Source of the DNA: Bacillota bacterium
GTDB taxonomy: Bacteria; Bacillota; Dethiobacteria; DTU022
DNA length: 64,000 nucleotides
Assembly: GCA_029782095.1 (NCBI GenBank)
Contig: JAKOVL010000073.1
Span: forward strand, 1 to 64,000
Direction of reading: 5' to 3'
The translations under genes were made by a program, and so were the position numbers. How positions within the stretch are numbered: the stretch's first letter is position 1; each line of letters starts with the position of its first letter. Below the pieces are notes generated by a model. The model was not told where the DNA came from. It saw only the letters and a list, made by a program, of their open reading frames with translations, and did not search any database. This document shows, one piece after another, positions 19,348-27,582 of this stretch.

Positions 19348-19395
19348 TTTTTTGCGAAACCACGCGGTAAAATGCGTTTTTTGCGCAGTTTTTGC

Positions 19396-19424
19396 TTGAC
19401 ACTGCACAACCCGTGTATTAAAAT
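19396..19424 (+). promoter_or_regulatory. Sigma-A promoter for rplM-rpsI
   Basis: TTGACA (19396-19401), 17-nt spacer, TAAAAT (19419-19424). It sits 38 nt before the rplM start codon. Confidence 0.8.
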
Positions 19425-19461
19425 GATGTTTGTGACTGAATGGAGGAAGTGGAGGTAAAAA

Positions 19462-19929
19462 ATGCATACCACCTATATGGCCAAATCCCGGGACATTGAG
19501 CGCAAATGGTATATTATCGATGCGGCAGGCCGGCCTTTGGGCCGGGTAGCGGTTGAGGCGGCCAGGTTGCTCAGAGGAAAACATAAAGCTATTTATACCC
19601 CCCATATCGATACCGGCGACCACGTCATTGTGCTCAATGCTTCCAAGGTTGCACTGACTGGCAACAAGTTACGGCAAAAGTACCACTATCGCCATTCCGG
19701 TTATCCCGGCGGCCTGAAAAAGACCGATTATGCCACTTTGCTGGCGGAGAAACCGGAACGGGCTGTATATATTGCGATAAAAGGGATGCTGCCCCATAAC
19801 CGGTTGGGCCGCGCCATGCTTAAAAAATTAAGGGTTTATCGCGATGATAAACATCCCCACGAGGCGCAGCAGCCCTTAATGTGGGCGGAAGGGCCGCAGC
19901 CTGAAGAGAAAGGAGGCCCTGCATCTTGA
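19462..19929 (+). CDS. rplM: 50S ribosomal protein L13
   Basis: 155 residues, uL13: [39 protein letters not shown] and [19 protein letters not shown]. The C-terminal tail after PHEAQQP is about ten residues longer than usual and rich in Pro/Glu/Gly. ATG 19462 follows AAGTGGAGGTAAAAA. Overlaps rpsI by 4 nt. Confidence 0.97.
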   Translation: MHTTYMAKSRDIERKWYIIDAAGRPLGRVAVEAARLLRGKHKAIYTPHIDTGDHVIVLNASKVALTGNKLRQKYHYRHSGYPGGLKKTDYATLLAEKPERAVYIAIKGMLPHNRLGRAMLKKLRVYRDDKHPHEAQQPLMWAEGPQPEEKGGPAS

Positions 19930-20318
19930 GTGTAGTGCAATATATGGGCACCGGACGCCGCAAGGAATCTGTGGCCAGGGTGCGCCTGGTTCCAGGTGAG
20001 GGCAAGGTTATTATTAACGGCAAACCGATGGATCAGTATTTCGGGCTGGAAACTTTGAAGCTGATTGTGCGCCAGCCGCTGGTAGCTACGGGTACCCTGG
20101 ATCGGTTTGATGTGATTGCCAAGGTCGAGGGCGGCGGTTTTTCCGGACAGGCCGGGGCCATCCGCCACGGCATTGCCAGGGCGCTGCTTCAGGCCGGCGA
20201 AGAATACCGTCAGGTGTTAAAGAAAAATGGCTACCTCACCAGGGATCCACGCATGAAAGAGCGTAAAAAATACGGCTTGAAAAAAGCCCGCCGCGCGCCC
20301 CAGTTTTCCAAGCGTTAA
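19926..20318 (+). CDS. rpsI: 30S ribosomal protein S9
   Basis: 130 residues, uS9, from TTG 19926. [19 protein letters not shown] at the start, and the basic end [16 protein letters not shown], whose last Lys-Arg contacts P-site tRNA. The start overlaps the rplM stop (TTGA). A strong terminator follows at 20389. Confidence 0.97.
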   Translation: MSVVQYMGTGRRKESVARVRLVPGEGKVIINGKPMDQYFGLETLKLIVRQPLVATGTLDRFDVIAKVEGGGFSGQAGAIRHGIARALLQAGEEYRQVLKKNGYLTRDPRMKERKKYGLKKARRAPQFSKR

Positions 20319-20388
20319 AATTGTTGTTTATATACAACTCGCGATTGTTCAATTTGCTTCAACTTGCAAAGTATATTTTCGGGCCTGC

Positions 20389-20427
20389 AAAACCGTCATC
20401 GGTTAAAAAAACCATGGCGGTTTTTTT
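20389..20427 (+). terminator. Rho-independent terminator after rpsI
   Basis: 11-bp stem AAAACCGTCAT / ATGGCGGTTTT with one G-U pair (20389-20399 with 20414-20424), 14-nt loop, then a run of seven T. Confidence 0.85.
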
Positions 20428-20558
20428 GTGGACAAAAATTAATCATTTTGCACAAATCTAGCACCGGTATAATTAGAACTAAAATTGGAGGAACACCTAC
20501 TTGGTGTTGCATGACATTTTTCATGTTGCAGCTGTTAGAAAAGTGTGCGAAAAACTGT

Positions 20559-20564
20559 TATAAT
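20559..20564 (+). promoter_or_regulatory. Probable -10 element before the YcxB-like gene
   Basis: A perfect TATAAT lies 17 nt before ATG 20581; the -35 region (TAGAAA) is poor. If used, the leader would be only about 10 nt. Confidence 0.4.
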
Positions 20565-20580
20565 CGAGCAGGGGGATCCT

Positions 20581-21102
20581 ATGGAACAACCTGAAATCAT
20601 TATTAATACAACCATGTCAAAAGAAGATTATCGGAAATTTTTATACATAGCAGCCTTCAGAAGAAATAAAGCTGTAATCCCTTTGCTGGGGTTAATCGCT
20701 TTTGCTGCAAGCATAATAGTAAGTTTTGATAGTGGTAATTTAAATTTTACAATGCTGATCATCAGCTGGATTGCCTTGTTTGCTCTGGCAATAGCCGTTG
20801 TTGTATTTAAAGTTGAAATGAGAAATGCACAACGAATAAAAACAGATCAAACAGGTGCCTTTGATAGCATTAATATTTTAAAGTTTTATGATGACCGGAT
20901 TGTTTTTGAGAATAAAGAGCTTAAGTCGACGGGTGAGTTAAGATATAATCAATTTTATGCTTTAATGGAAACTAAAGATTATTTTATTTTTTATTTAACA
21001 ATAAATCAAGCGGCCCTGGTAAGAAAAAAAGATGTTCATAATCTTAAAGCATTCAAGGAACTTGTTGTCAACAAGTTTGGAAACAAGTATAAAAGCATCT
21101 AA
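20581..21102 (+). CDS. YcxB-like membrane protein
   Basis: 173 residues. Two membrane segments at about residues 33-52 and 58-80 (VIPLLGLIAFAASIIVSF and LIISWIALFALAIAVVVF), then a cytoplasmic beta-rich tail with ALMETKDYFIFYLTINQAALV and FKELVVNKF, the pattern of the YcxB family (function unknown). ATG 20581 is preferred over GTG 20545 because the latter would overlap the -10 box. Distinctly AT-rich compared with the ribosomal genes before it, which hints at a separate origin. Confidence 0.75.
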   Translation: MEQPEIIINTTMSKEDYRKFLYIAAFRRNKAVIPLLGLIAFAASIIVSFDSGNLNFTMLIISWIALFALAIAVVVFKVEMRNAQRIKTDQTGAFDSINILKFYDDRIVFENKELKSTGELRYNQFYALMETKDYFIFYLTINQAALVRKKDVHNLKAFKELVVNKFGNKYKSI

Positions 21103-21324
21103 TGGTAAGACCCTTGCAGGGCAGGATTGCCAGGGCTGCGGGAGAATATTATATCCAAAATATGCTCCGGCGCCACGTCAAATTTGACTTCAACTGTCCC
21201 GGATTGCTGCCTCCCCCACAGGCAGAAGGTTTTTCCCGTTGTGGCCTGGTCGGATGCCGGCTTCAATACGCACCGATGGTAGGGGAGTAGTTGAAAACAT
21301 AATCAGCAGGAGTTGAGAATATAT

Positions 21325-22200
21325 ATGGAGCAGATACTGCCCGGGGTCTGGCTGGTCAAGGCTGAGAATAAGGGCCGCTTCCCTTTCTCCCACTCGTTAT
21401 TCCTTGAGGGAGAGCCCAATCTGCTCATTGATACCGGCGCCGGCTCCGGACTGGAAGCCCTGATCGGACGCGTGGATCTGGTTCTCCTGAGCCATTACCA
21501 CCGCGATCATGTTATGGGCAACCATCTTTTTGCAAATGCCGCTTTTAAGATCCACCGGCTGGATGCGCCGGGAGTCCAGAGCCTGGAAGGCTTTTATGCA
21601 CTGAGCGGACTGGGCCGCTTTCCCGGCGCGGATTACTGGCGGCTGGTCAGGCAAAGCGGCTTTACCGCGACAAGTTTGGCCGGATCCATCGAAGACGGGA
21701 TGCGGTTAGACCTGGGGAGCATGACCGTGCAGGTGCTTCATACCCCCGGCCATACCCCCGGTCATTGCGCCTTTCTCATTGAGGAATATGAAACGGTTTT
21801 TGCAGCGGATATTGATCTTACTTCTTTTGGGCCGTGGTATGGCAACCCCACCTCGGATCCGGCCGGCTTCCTGGAATCCATTCACCGGCTGCGCAGTTTA
21901 AAGCCGTCGCTCCTTTTGTCCAGCCACAGCGGTCCCGTAAGGGACGGCTTAGACCAGCGCCTGGCCGGGTACGCCGCCGTGATCCAGCAGCGGGAAGAAA
22001 AGCTTTACCGGGCTTTAGCAGACGGCCCCAAGACCCTGGAGCAGCTCATTGACCTGAAACTTATTTACGGCCGCCATCCCCACCCGGAGCATCTGTTTCG
22101 CTTCTTTGAGGGAGTCATGGTCGAAAAACACCTGCAGATCATGCTGCAGAAGGCGCGGATATGCGTGCGGGATAGCGGCAGGCTCTATGAGGCACTGTAA
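21325..22200 (+). CDS. MBL-fold metallo-hydrolase
   Basis: 291 residues. Metallo-beta-lactamase fold: NLLIDTGAGSGLE, zinc motif HYHRDH at 57-62, HTPGHTPGHCAF at 139-150, Asp in AADIDLTSFG and a late His in SSHSGP; the C-terminal third is helical as in hydroxyacylglutathione hydrolase-like and ComEC-unrelated members. Substrate cannot be inferred. ATG 21325 lies 12 nt after AGGAG; TTG 21313 touches it. No operon partner is evident. Confidence 0.85.
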   Translation: MEQILPGVWLVKAENKGRFPFSHSLFLEGEPNLLIDTGAGSGLEALIGRVDLVLLSHYHRDHVMGNHLFANAAFKIHRLDAPGVQSLEGFYALSGLGRFPGADYWRLVRQSGFTATSLAGSIEDGMRLDLGSMTVQVLHTPGHTPGHCAFLIEEYETVFAADIDLTSFGPWYGNPTSDPAGFLESIHRLRSLKPSLLLSSHSGPVRDGLDQRLAGYAAVIQQREEKLYRALADGPKTLEQLIDLKLIYGRHPHPEHLFRFFEGVMVEKHLQIMLQKARICVRDSGRLYEAL

Positions 22201-22257
22201 CCCGGTAAAGAAGAGGCGTGGTGGCAGACTGGAGCTAATTACGGTAAAACTTAGCGG

Positions 22258-22286
22258 TTGTCAAAGATTCGGGTCTGATTTATAAT
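22258..22286 (+). promoter_or_regulatory. Sigma-A promoter for the GGGP synthase-like gene
   Basis: TTGTCA (22258-22263), 17-nt spacer, TATAAT (22281-22286), 48 nt before the start codon. The gene thus appears to be transcribed alone. Confidence 0.75.
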
Positions 22287-22334
22287 TTTAAGTAACACCG
22301 CTGAAGTATAATTAATAAAAAGGTTTTGAATTAA

Positions 22335-23069
22335 ATGAAAGTCAAAGAGTATTTAAACAATAAGTTAAGACAAGGTGCCGTCCATATTACTCTCATTGAT
22401 CCTTCCCGCCAGGCCCCGGAGGCTGCCGGGCGGCTGGCCGAAACAGCCCAGGAGGTGGGCAGCGATCTGATCTTTTTGGGCGGCTCCGCCAGCATAACCC
22501 AGAGGGCCCTGGTGGAAACAGTGGATGTGGTTAAAAAGCGGACTTCCATTCCCGTAATTTTCTACCCGGCTGGAACCGAATCTTTAAGTTTAAACCTTGA
22601 CGCTTTTCTGTTTTTAAGCATGCTCAATTCCAGCAATCCCCACTTTATCAGCGGGGCACACGCCAAGATTGCCCTGGTGTTAAAGCGCCTCGAAGTGGAA
22701 ACGATCTCCGCCGGTTATATCATGGTTGAACCGGGGATGAAAATTGCCGAATTGGGCGAGGCTGAACTGGTTTCCCGGGATAATTTCTGGAAAGCCATCG
22801 GCTATGCCCTGGCTGCCGAATTTATGGGCATGGATTTCGTTTACCTTGAAGCCGGAAACGGCGCGGCTCAACCGGTGCCTGCCGGGATGATCCGCGCGGT
22901 TAAAAGGGAAATTTCCATCCCGCTGATCGTGGGCGGCGGCATCCGCACCGCCGTGGACGCCCGCCGGGTGCGCCAGGCCGGGGCGGATATCGTGGTCACC
23001 GGCACGATTATTGAAAACGCCGGCTACCGCGAGCGCCTGCGCTCTATTCTCAGCGCCTTGAAAGAATAG
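22335..23069 (+). CDS. Geranylgeranylglyceryl-phosphate synthase family protein (archaeal-like group)
   Basis: 244 residues, TIM barrel. Family enzymes join a polyprenyl diphosphate to sn-glycerol-1-phosphate, the first ether bond of archaeal lipids. Motifs: LIDPSR at 20-25, IFLGGSASIT at 47-54, YIMVEPGMKI at 128-137, YLEAGNGA at 170-177, PLIVGGGIRT at 196-205 and DIVVTGTIIE at 218-227; the last four bind the phosphate. These read like the group that includes methanogen GGGPS rather than Bacillus PcrB, which has a different FYLEYSG block. Prenyl length and physiological product are unknown. Own promoter upstream, terminator downstream. Confidence 0.85.
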   Translation: MKVKEYLNNKLRQGAVHITLIDPSRQAPEAAGRLAETAQEVGSDLIFLGGSASITQRALVETVDVVKKRTSIPVIFYPAGTESLSLNLDAFLFLSMLNSSNPHFISGAHAKIALVLKRLEVETISAGYIMVEPGMKIAELGEAELVSRDNFWKAIGYALAAEFMGMDFVYLEAGNGAAQPVPAGMIRAVKREISIPLIVGGGIRTAVDARRVRQAGADIVVTGTIIENAGYRERLRSILSALKE

Positions 23070-23110
23070 CTTCTTAGCCCACAATCTAAAAAACAACTTG
23101 CAACAAAATG

Positions 23111-23137
23111 GGGGCCGCTGCCGGCCCCTAATTTATT
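23111..23137 (+). terminator. Terminator-like hairpin after the GGGP synthase gene
   Basis: 7-bp GC stem GGGGCCG/CGGCCCC (23111-23117 with 23122-23128), tetraloop CTGC, followed by TAATTTATTT. The T-tract is interrupted. Confidence 0.6.
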
Positions 23138-23199
23138 TGTACTCCCTAACCCCTCATTATAACTAAAAAGGAGGGAACTAGCCTGTTTCTTTTTAAAGC

Positions 23200-23352
23200 T
23201 CAACTCTTTTGCAGCCAGCCGGGGTATCCGTAGTAGGCCGCCCGACCCCGCTCCAGGATGAGCAGGCGATCGGCGGCATAAAGATCTTCTGTATAATGGG
23301 TCGCCATGGATACGTTTCGTTCATCAAGTAGTCGTAAAAGTGGACCAGCAAA
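23200..23352 (-). pseudogene. Remnant of an ABC transporter ATPase C-terminus
   Basis: On the minus strand a short frame ends at TGA (23202-23200) and reads LLRLLDERNVSMATHYTEDL followed by AADRLLILERGRAAYYG. This matches the region after Walker B of CbiO/EcfA-type ATPases (switch His in THYTED, then the D-R-L-hydrophobic-G-R segment). Walker A, signature and Walker B are absent, so only about 45 codons survive. The remaining 260 nt to the next gene show nothing recognisable. Confidence 0.6.
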
Positions 23353-23611
23353 TGGCTGCCGCCCGCAGCCCTATTTTATTTCCGTCATCATCCATTCCGG
23401 TTAATTCGGCAAAGATATTACTGCAGCGAAATTCAAACTTCGTCTGTATGGCAAAGCGTATAACGAGCGGTCATGGTCAGGAGCGCGGTGGTGCAGCGAT
23501 CCTGAAATAGGAAAAATGGAAGAAAGCCGGGATTGTTTTACCCTTCGGCCCTTGAAAGGCAGAGCGGGCTCGGGTTTTTGAAAAATAACGGTTGTTATTG
23601 GAGGGTTAAAG

Positions 23612-23962
23612 TTGCGGATCTGGGATGTTGACCCGGGTGAGTTGTGCCGCAGCCATCTTTTAGGAGAGCACCGCGAGCTGCATGGGCTCTGGAACATCCT
23701 CACCCAAAAGAAAAAAGGCTACAGCCGGCATCCGGAAACGAGGCGCTGGGTTGGCAAACTGGCGGCCCTTTATGCCAGGCACGAAGCGCTGGTGCGCGAG
23801 ATGGAGCGGCGGGGCTATGCCCACCGCAGCCCGCTGGACCGGCGCCTGGCCACTGGCGAGGGTGTCCAGAAAAGCTATCTCGATTCTCCGGAGCAGCAGC
23901 GCAGGATCCTCCGGTTAAAACCGTGCCCCTGCCCGCGGCGCCGGCCATGGAGCCAGGCGTGA
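23612..23962 (+). CDS. Pyrimidine-dimer glycosylase/endonuclease V-like protein
   Basis: 116 residues from TTG 23612 (MRIWDVDPGELCRSHLLGEH) after TTGGAGGGTTAAAG. The RELHGLWNIL and KKGYSRHPETRRW segments resemble the short bacterial Pyr_excise-type proteins annotated as pyrimidine-dimer DNA glycosylase. The threonine nucleophile expected at position 2 of T4 endonuclease V is absent, so catalysis by the classic mechanism is doubtful. The C-terminus is Pro/Arg-rich and probably disordered. Confidence 0.6.
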   Translation: MRIWDVDPGELCRSHLLGEHRELHGLWNILTQKKKGYSRHPETRRWVGKLAALYARHEALVREMERRGYAHRSPLDRRLATGEGVQKSYLDSPEQQRRILRLKPCPCPRRRPWSQA

Positions 23963-24025
23963 AGCAGCGGGAGCGGGGTTAACCAAGGGGGGCAGCTATT
24001 TAACCTGCGAGGCAATCTGGCAAGC

Positions 24026-24943
24026 CTAGGCGCCGCCGCACTCTCCGCCCCGCCCGGTCAGGATCTCCAGGGCATGGTCTAAAACCGGGGCCAGCACTTC
24101 CAGGCATTCCCGCACCGCCTTGGGGCTGCCGGGCAGGTTGACGATGAGGGTGCGGCCGCTGATGCCGGCCACGCCCCGTGAAAGCATGGCCTTGGGGGTG
24201 GCTGCTGCCGTTTCGCGGCGGATCGCTTCGGCTATACCCGGGACAAGCCGGTCCACTACCTCCAGGGTCGCCTCGGGGGTAACATCCCTGGGGGAAAGGC
24301 CTGTTCCCCCGGTAGTGAAGACAGCGTCCAGGCCCGCCGTCACCATCTTCTTCAGGGCGGCCTTCAGGGATGCACGATCATCGGGCACCACGGCGGCATC
24401 AAGCACATCGCCCCAGGGGGCCAGAAACTCTGCCACAGCGGGGCCGCTTTTATCTTCCCGTTCACCGGCGGCGCCCTTGTCGCTGGCGGTGAGCACGCCA
24501 AAGCGGTACGCAGGCCTGATCGCCAGCGTATCGCCCACTTTCAGCGGGCCGCCCCGCAGTACTTCCGCAAAGATGCCCTCCCGCGGCATAACGCAGTCGC
24601 CGGCCTGGTGGTAGATGGCACAGCGGCTGTGGCACTCTTTGCCGATCTGGGTCACGCGGAGCACCGCCTCCGGCCCGGCCTGCAGGCGCGTGCCCACGGG
24701 CAGAGAGATTAAGTCGATTCCCCTTGTGGTCAGGTTTTCCGCAAAATCGCCCGGGCCCACCTTCAGCCCTGCCGCAATCATCTTTTCTATGCTTTCCATG
24801 GCCAGCAGGCTCACCTGGCGGTGGGCGAAGCCGGCGTGGGCGTCCCCTTCCAGGCCCTGGTGCGCTACCAGCCGTCCCTGCCCGATATTTTTCTTCCGTT
24901 CGCCCTTCCTGGTGCTGGTACAAATAGCGATAATTTCTGCCAT
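24026..24943 (-). CDS. MOSC domain - MogA/MoaB fusion, molybdenum cofactor synthesis
   Basis: 305 residues. Residues 1-145 are a MOSC domain (HQGLEGDAHAG near 28-38, C104 and C108 in GKECHSRCAI), a putative sulfur or cofactor carrier. Residues 147-305 are MogA-like: FGVLTASDKGAAGEREDKSG, TTGGTGLSPRDVTPEA at 209-224 and LPGSPKAVRECLEVLAPVL, the fold that adenylylates molybdopterin before metal insertion. Last gene of the minus-strand cofactor operon, 2 nt after mobB-moaC. The N-terminal MOSC fusion is known in Clostridia. Confidence 0.9.
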   Translation of the reverse strand: MAEIIAICTSTRKGERKKNIGQGRLVAHQGLEGDAHAGFAHRQVSLLAMESIEKMIAAGLKVGPGDFAENLTTRGIDLISLPVGTRLQAGPEAVLRVTQIGKECHSRCAIYHQAGDCVMPREGIFAEVLRGGPLKVGDTLAIRPAYRFGVLTASDKGAAGEREDKSGPAVAEFLAPWGDVLDAAVVPDDRASLKAALKKMVTAGLDAVFTTGGTGLSPRDVTPEATLEVVDRLVPGIAEAIRRETAAATPKAMLSRGVAGISGRTLIVNLPGSPKAVRECLEVLAPVLDHALEILTGRGGECGGA

Positions 24944-24945
24944 GG

Positions 24946-25932
24946 TTATGGTTCCCGGCGATAGTGCCCGGAACGGCCTCCCTTCTTTTCGATCAAGCGG
25001 ATGTTCTGAATGACCATTGATTTGTCAATGGCTTTGCACATGTCATAGATAGTTAGGGCGGCCACGCTGACCCCGGTAAGCGCTTCCATCTCCACGCCGG
25101 TCCGCCCGGCCACCTTTACCCGCACCCCGATTTCGATTTTACTTTCCGGGCTTTCCACCAGGTTGAAGTCCACTTCCACGCCGGAGATCTGGAGGGGATG
25201 GGCCATGGGGATGAGGCGCCCTGTTTCCTTGACCGCCATGATCGCCGCCACCTGGGCCACTCCCAGAACGTCGCCCTTGGCCATCTTTCCTTCTTTCACC
25301 CGGGCCAGGGTTTCCGGCTGCATCACAATTTCACCCCGGGCATATGCCTCCCGCAGGGTCTCCGCCTTGCCGGAAACGTCAACCATGCGCGGCCGCCCCG
25401 TGCGGTCAAAGTGGGTCAATTCGCCGGATTGGTCGCCGCCCGGGCTGAAGAAACGTTCATGGATAAACGCAGCCAGCCCCTTTATATCCTGCAGGTGGAA
25501 CACCGGCACCTCCACTGACAGGTCGGGCACATCGGTAACCACGGCAATAACGTGTTCGGGCAGCAGCGGTTTTGGATTGACCGCCCCCCGGACCACCTCG
25601 ATTTTAGGATTGCTGCTTTTTTTGTGACCCTCCACCAGGATGAGATCCAGATCCTGCAGCAGCTGCTGCGCCGCGGCCATGCCGCCCTGTTCCGGGGCGC
25701 TGCCGATGAGAATATATTTTTCCGGGGTGGTCATCCCCGCCACTGTGGCGCCGGCCCGGGCGAAGCGCCAGGTGTCTTTGCCCGGCAGGTCCAGGTCGTA
25801 ATGATGGATTTCACCTTTAAGGGCTGCCACTTTAAGGCCGCGCTCCGCAAGTTCGGGGATTAGCTTTTCCAAAAGGGTTGTTTTTCCTGTACCCGACTGG
25901 GCTGAAACCAAATTGATAGTAACCGGTGCCAC
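24946..25932 (-). CDS. MobB-MoaC fusion, molybdenum cofactor synthesis
   Basis: 328 residues. MobB-like P-loop part (1-165) with SGTGKTTLLEKLIPELAERG from residue 13 and the metal-site-like HHYDLD; MobB helps convert MPT to the guanine dinucleotide form. From residue 171 a complete MoaC: FDRTGRPRMVDVSGK, KGDVLGVAQVAAIMA, IPMAHPLQISG and the catalytic-lysine region MCKAIDKSM; MoaC makes cyclic pyranopterin monophosphate from the MoaA product. GTG start after AAGGAGGAGATCGG. Confidence 0.93.
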   Translation of the reverse strand: MAPVTINLVSAQSGTGKTTLLEKLIPELAERGLKVAALKGEIHHYDLDLPGKDTWRFARAGATVAGMTTPEKYILIGSAPEQGGMAAAQQLLQDLDLILVEGHKKSSNPKIEVVRGAVNPKPLLPEHVIAVVTDVPDLSVEVPVFHLQDIKGLAAFIHERFFSPGGDQSGELTHFDRTGRPRMVDVSGKAETLREAYARGEIVMQPETLARVKEGKMAKGDVLGVAQVAAIMAVKETGRLIPMAHPLQISGVEVDFNLVESPESKIEIGVRVKVAGRTGVEMEALTGVSVAALTIYDMCKAIDKSMVIQNIRLIEKKGGRSGHYRREP

Positions 25933-26041
25933 CCGATCTCCTCCTTGATCATATGTACACTCCGGTAGCAGAAATTTTCAGTCCGCCGTTCCTTTTCTCT
26001 TCTGCCTTCTCTCACCCCGGCTCCCCCAGTCAGGAGGAGAA

Positions 26042-26197
26042 AGCCGGTTAACCTGCCTGTTGTCTGCATCTACTGAATTCAGTGCGGCAGCGGCAGTTCC
26101 CTCTCCCCTGGTGGGAGAGGGCTAGAGAGGGGGAAAGCAGCATGATTCCTGAAATCGTCACCCCCACCCCGGCCCTCCCCCATCAAGGGGGAGGGAG
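26042..26197. repeat. Dispersed element, long copy A
   Basis: Starts with AGCCGGTTAACCTGCCTG, includes TTGTCTGCATCTACTGAATT, GTGCGGCAGCGGCAGTTCC, the CTCTCCCCTGGTGGGAGAG hairpin and a second hairpin CCCTCCCCCATCAAGGGGG. Differs from copy B at only a handful of positions. Confidence 0.85.
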
Positions 26198-26343
26198 TTT
26201 ATCAAACCCCGGCGCAAATTTTTTCTTCTGGCTTCTGCATTCTGAATTTTAGTTTCTCTTAACCCGTCCAAATCCTGCTTCCCGGTTTTCCTGTCTTCTG
26301 CTTTCAAACCCCCTACCACCCTGTCCTGGTGCCAGGGAGGAGG

Positions 26344-26501
26344 AGCTGGTTTAACCTGCCTGTTGTCTGCATCTACTGAATTCAGTGCGGCAGCGGCAGT
26401 TCCCTCTCCCCTGGTGGGAGAGGGCTAGGGAGAGGGGGAAAGCAGTATAATTCCTGAAATCATCACCCCCACCCCGGCCCTCCCCCATCAAGGGGGAGGG
26501 A
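26344..26501. repeat. Dispersed element, long copy B
   Basis: Direct repeat of 26042-26197, same orientation, offset about 304 nt. A third, more diverged long copy lies at 37636-37780. Confidence 0.85.
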
Positions 26502-26513
26502 GATACTGGACGG

Positions 26514-27509
26514 CTAGCCGCCCGTCTTTGACATCGTCCGCATGGCTCCGGGATTGACCGGGCCGTTTTTCCCCCCCGGGCTCATGAGGTGTTCCCGCGC
26601 CTTTGAACGCAGCACATCTTGAAACAGTGCCTGCAGCTTCGCGGGATCGCCCAGGGCCGGACGGACCGGGTACTCGTCCTGCCAGTAAAGGCAGGCTTTA
26701 AGCTTTCCCTCCGCAGTCAGGCGCAGGCGATTGCAGGCATGGCAAAAATGCCGGCTGATGGGATGGATCAGCCCCACGGTGCCCTGCGCTCCGGGTATGG
26801 CGAACGTTTCTGCCGGCCCGGCTCCGCCGGGGGAGGGAACCGGGGTTAAGGGCATCCCGGCCCGGGCCGCCGCTTCGTGCACATACTCCAGGGGCAGGTA
26901 GTGCCGGTGGTACTCCCGGTCGTGATCGCCGATGGGCATATATTCGATAAAGCGAACATGCAGCGGCCGATCCATCGTCAGCTCCAGGAAGGCGGGCACC
27001 TCGTCATGATTTAGTCCCTTCATTAAAACCGTGTTAATTTTAACCGGATCCAGCCCTTCCTGAAGGGCTGCTTCAATTCCTTCTAGAACATGCTTCAGTT
27101 CGCCGATGCGGGTAATGCGCTTATATCTTTCCCGATCCAGGGAATCCAGGCTGATATTGACCCGCATCAGCCCCGCCTGCTTTAACCGGTGTGCTTCGCG
27201 GGCCAGCAATACTCCGTTGGTGGTCAGGGCCAGGTCTTCGATGCCCTTAACCCCGGCAATTTTCTCCACCAGGGCAACCAGGTTTTTGCGGACCAGCGGT
27301 TCGCCGCCGGTCAGGCGGATCTTGCGGATGCCTGCCGCTGCTCCTGCTTCCACCACTTGCAGGATCTCTTCGTAGCGCAGGATCTCCCAGTGCGAGAGCT
27401 GCTTGATCCCCGCCTCGCCCATGCAGTAAATGCAGCGCAGGTTGCAGCGGTCTGTTACCGATATGCGCAGGTAATCGTGTTTTCTGCCGTAAGAGTCGAT
27501 CAGTGCCAC
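26514..27509 (-). CDS. moaA: GTP 3',8-cyclase MoaA
   Basis: 331 residues. Radical SAM enzyme that starts molybdopterin synthesis from GTP. N-terminal cluster C22-x3-C26-x2-C29 (RCNLRCIYCM), KIRLTGGEPLVR, and a second 4Fe-4S cluster in the C-terminal domain with CxxC-x13-C (CHACNRLRL...KACLYW). The C-terminus ends in Gly-Gly, needed for activity in the family. GTG start after CTAGGAGGGATAGCCT. Confidence 0.96.
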   Translation of the reverse strand: MALIDSYGRKHDYLRISVTDRCNLRCIYCMGEAGIKQLSHWEILRYEEILQVVEAGAAAGIRKIRLTGGEPLVRKNLVALVEKIAGVKGIEDLALTTNGVLLAREAHRLKQAGLMRVNISLDSLDRERYKRITRIGELKHVLEGIEAALQEGLDPVKINTVLMKGLNHDEVPAFLELTMDRPLHVRFIEYMPIGDHDREYHRHYLPLEYVHEAAARAGMPLTPVPSPGGAGPAETFAIPGAQGTVGLIHPISRHFCHACNRLRLTAEGKLKACLYWQDEYPVRPALGDPAKLQALFQDVLRSKAREHLMSPGGKNGPVNPGAMRTMSKTGG

Positions 27510-27582
27510 AGGCTATCCCTCCTAGAGCTCTTCCCGCAATTATGCGCCGATGCGTTTCCGCCTGTGCCGAAGAAGTACTCTT

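Larger units (their letters stand above)
25933..26513. other. 581-nt intergenic region holding a tandem-like duplication
   Basis: No gene is supported. It contains two near-identical copies (26042-26197 and 26344-26501) of a 156-nt dispersed element, separated by a stretch with TTCTGGCTTCTGCATTCTGA-type sequence. It interrupts the cofactor operon between moaA and mobB-moaC. Confidence 0.65.

Noticed and set aside
18400-19623. 407-codon open frame on the minus strand opposite truA
   Set aside because: It mirrors the GC-rich truA coding sequence, has no binding site and no recognisable motif; truA on the + strand is certain.
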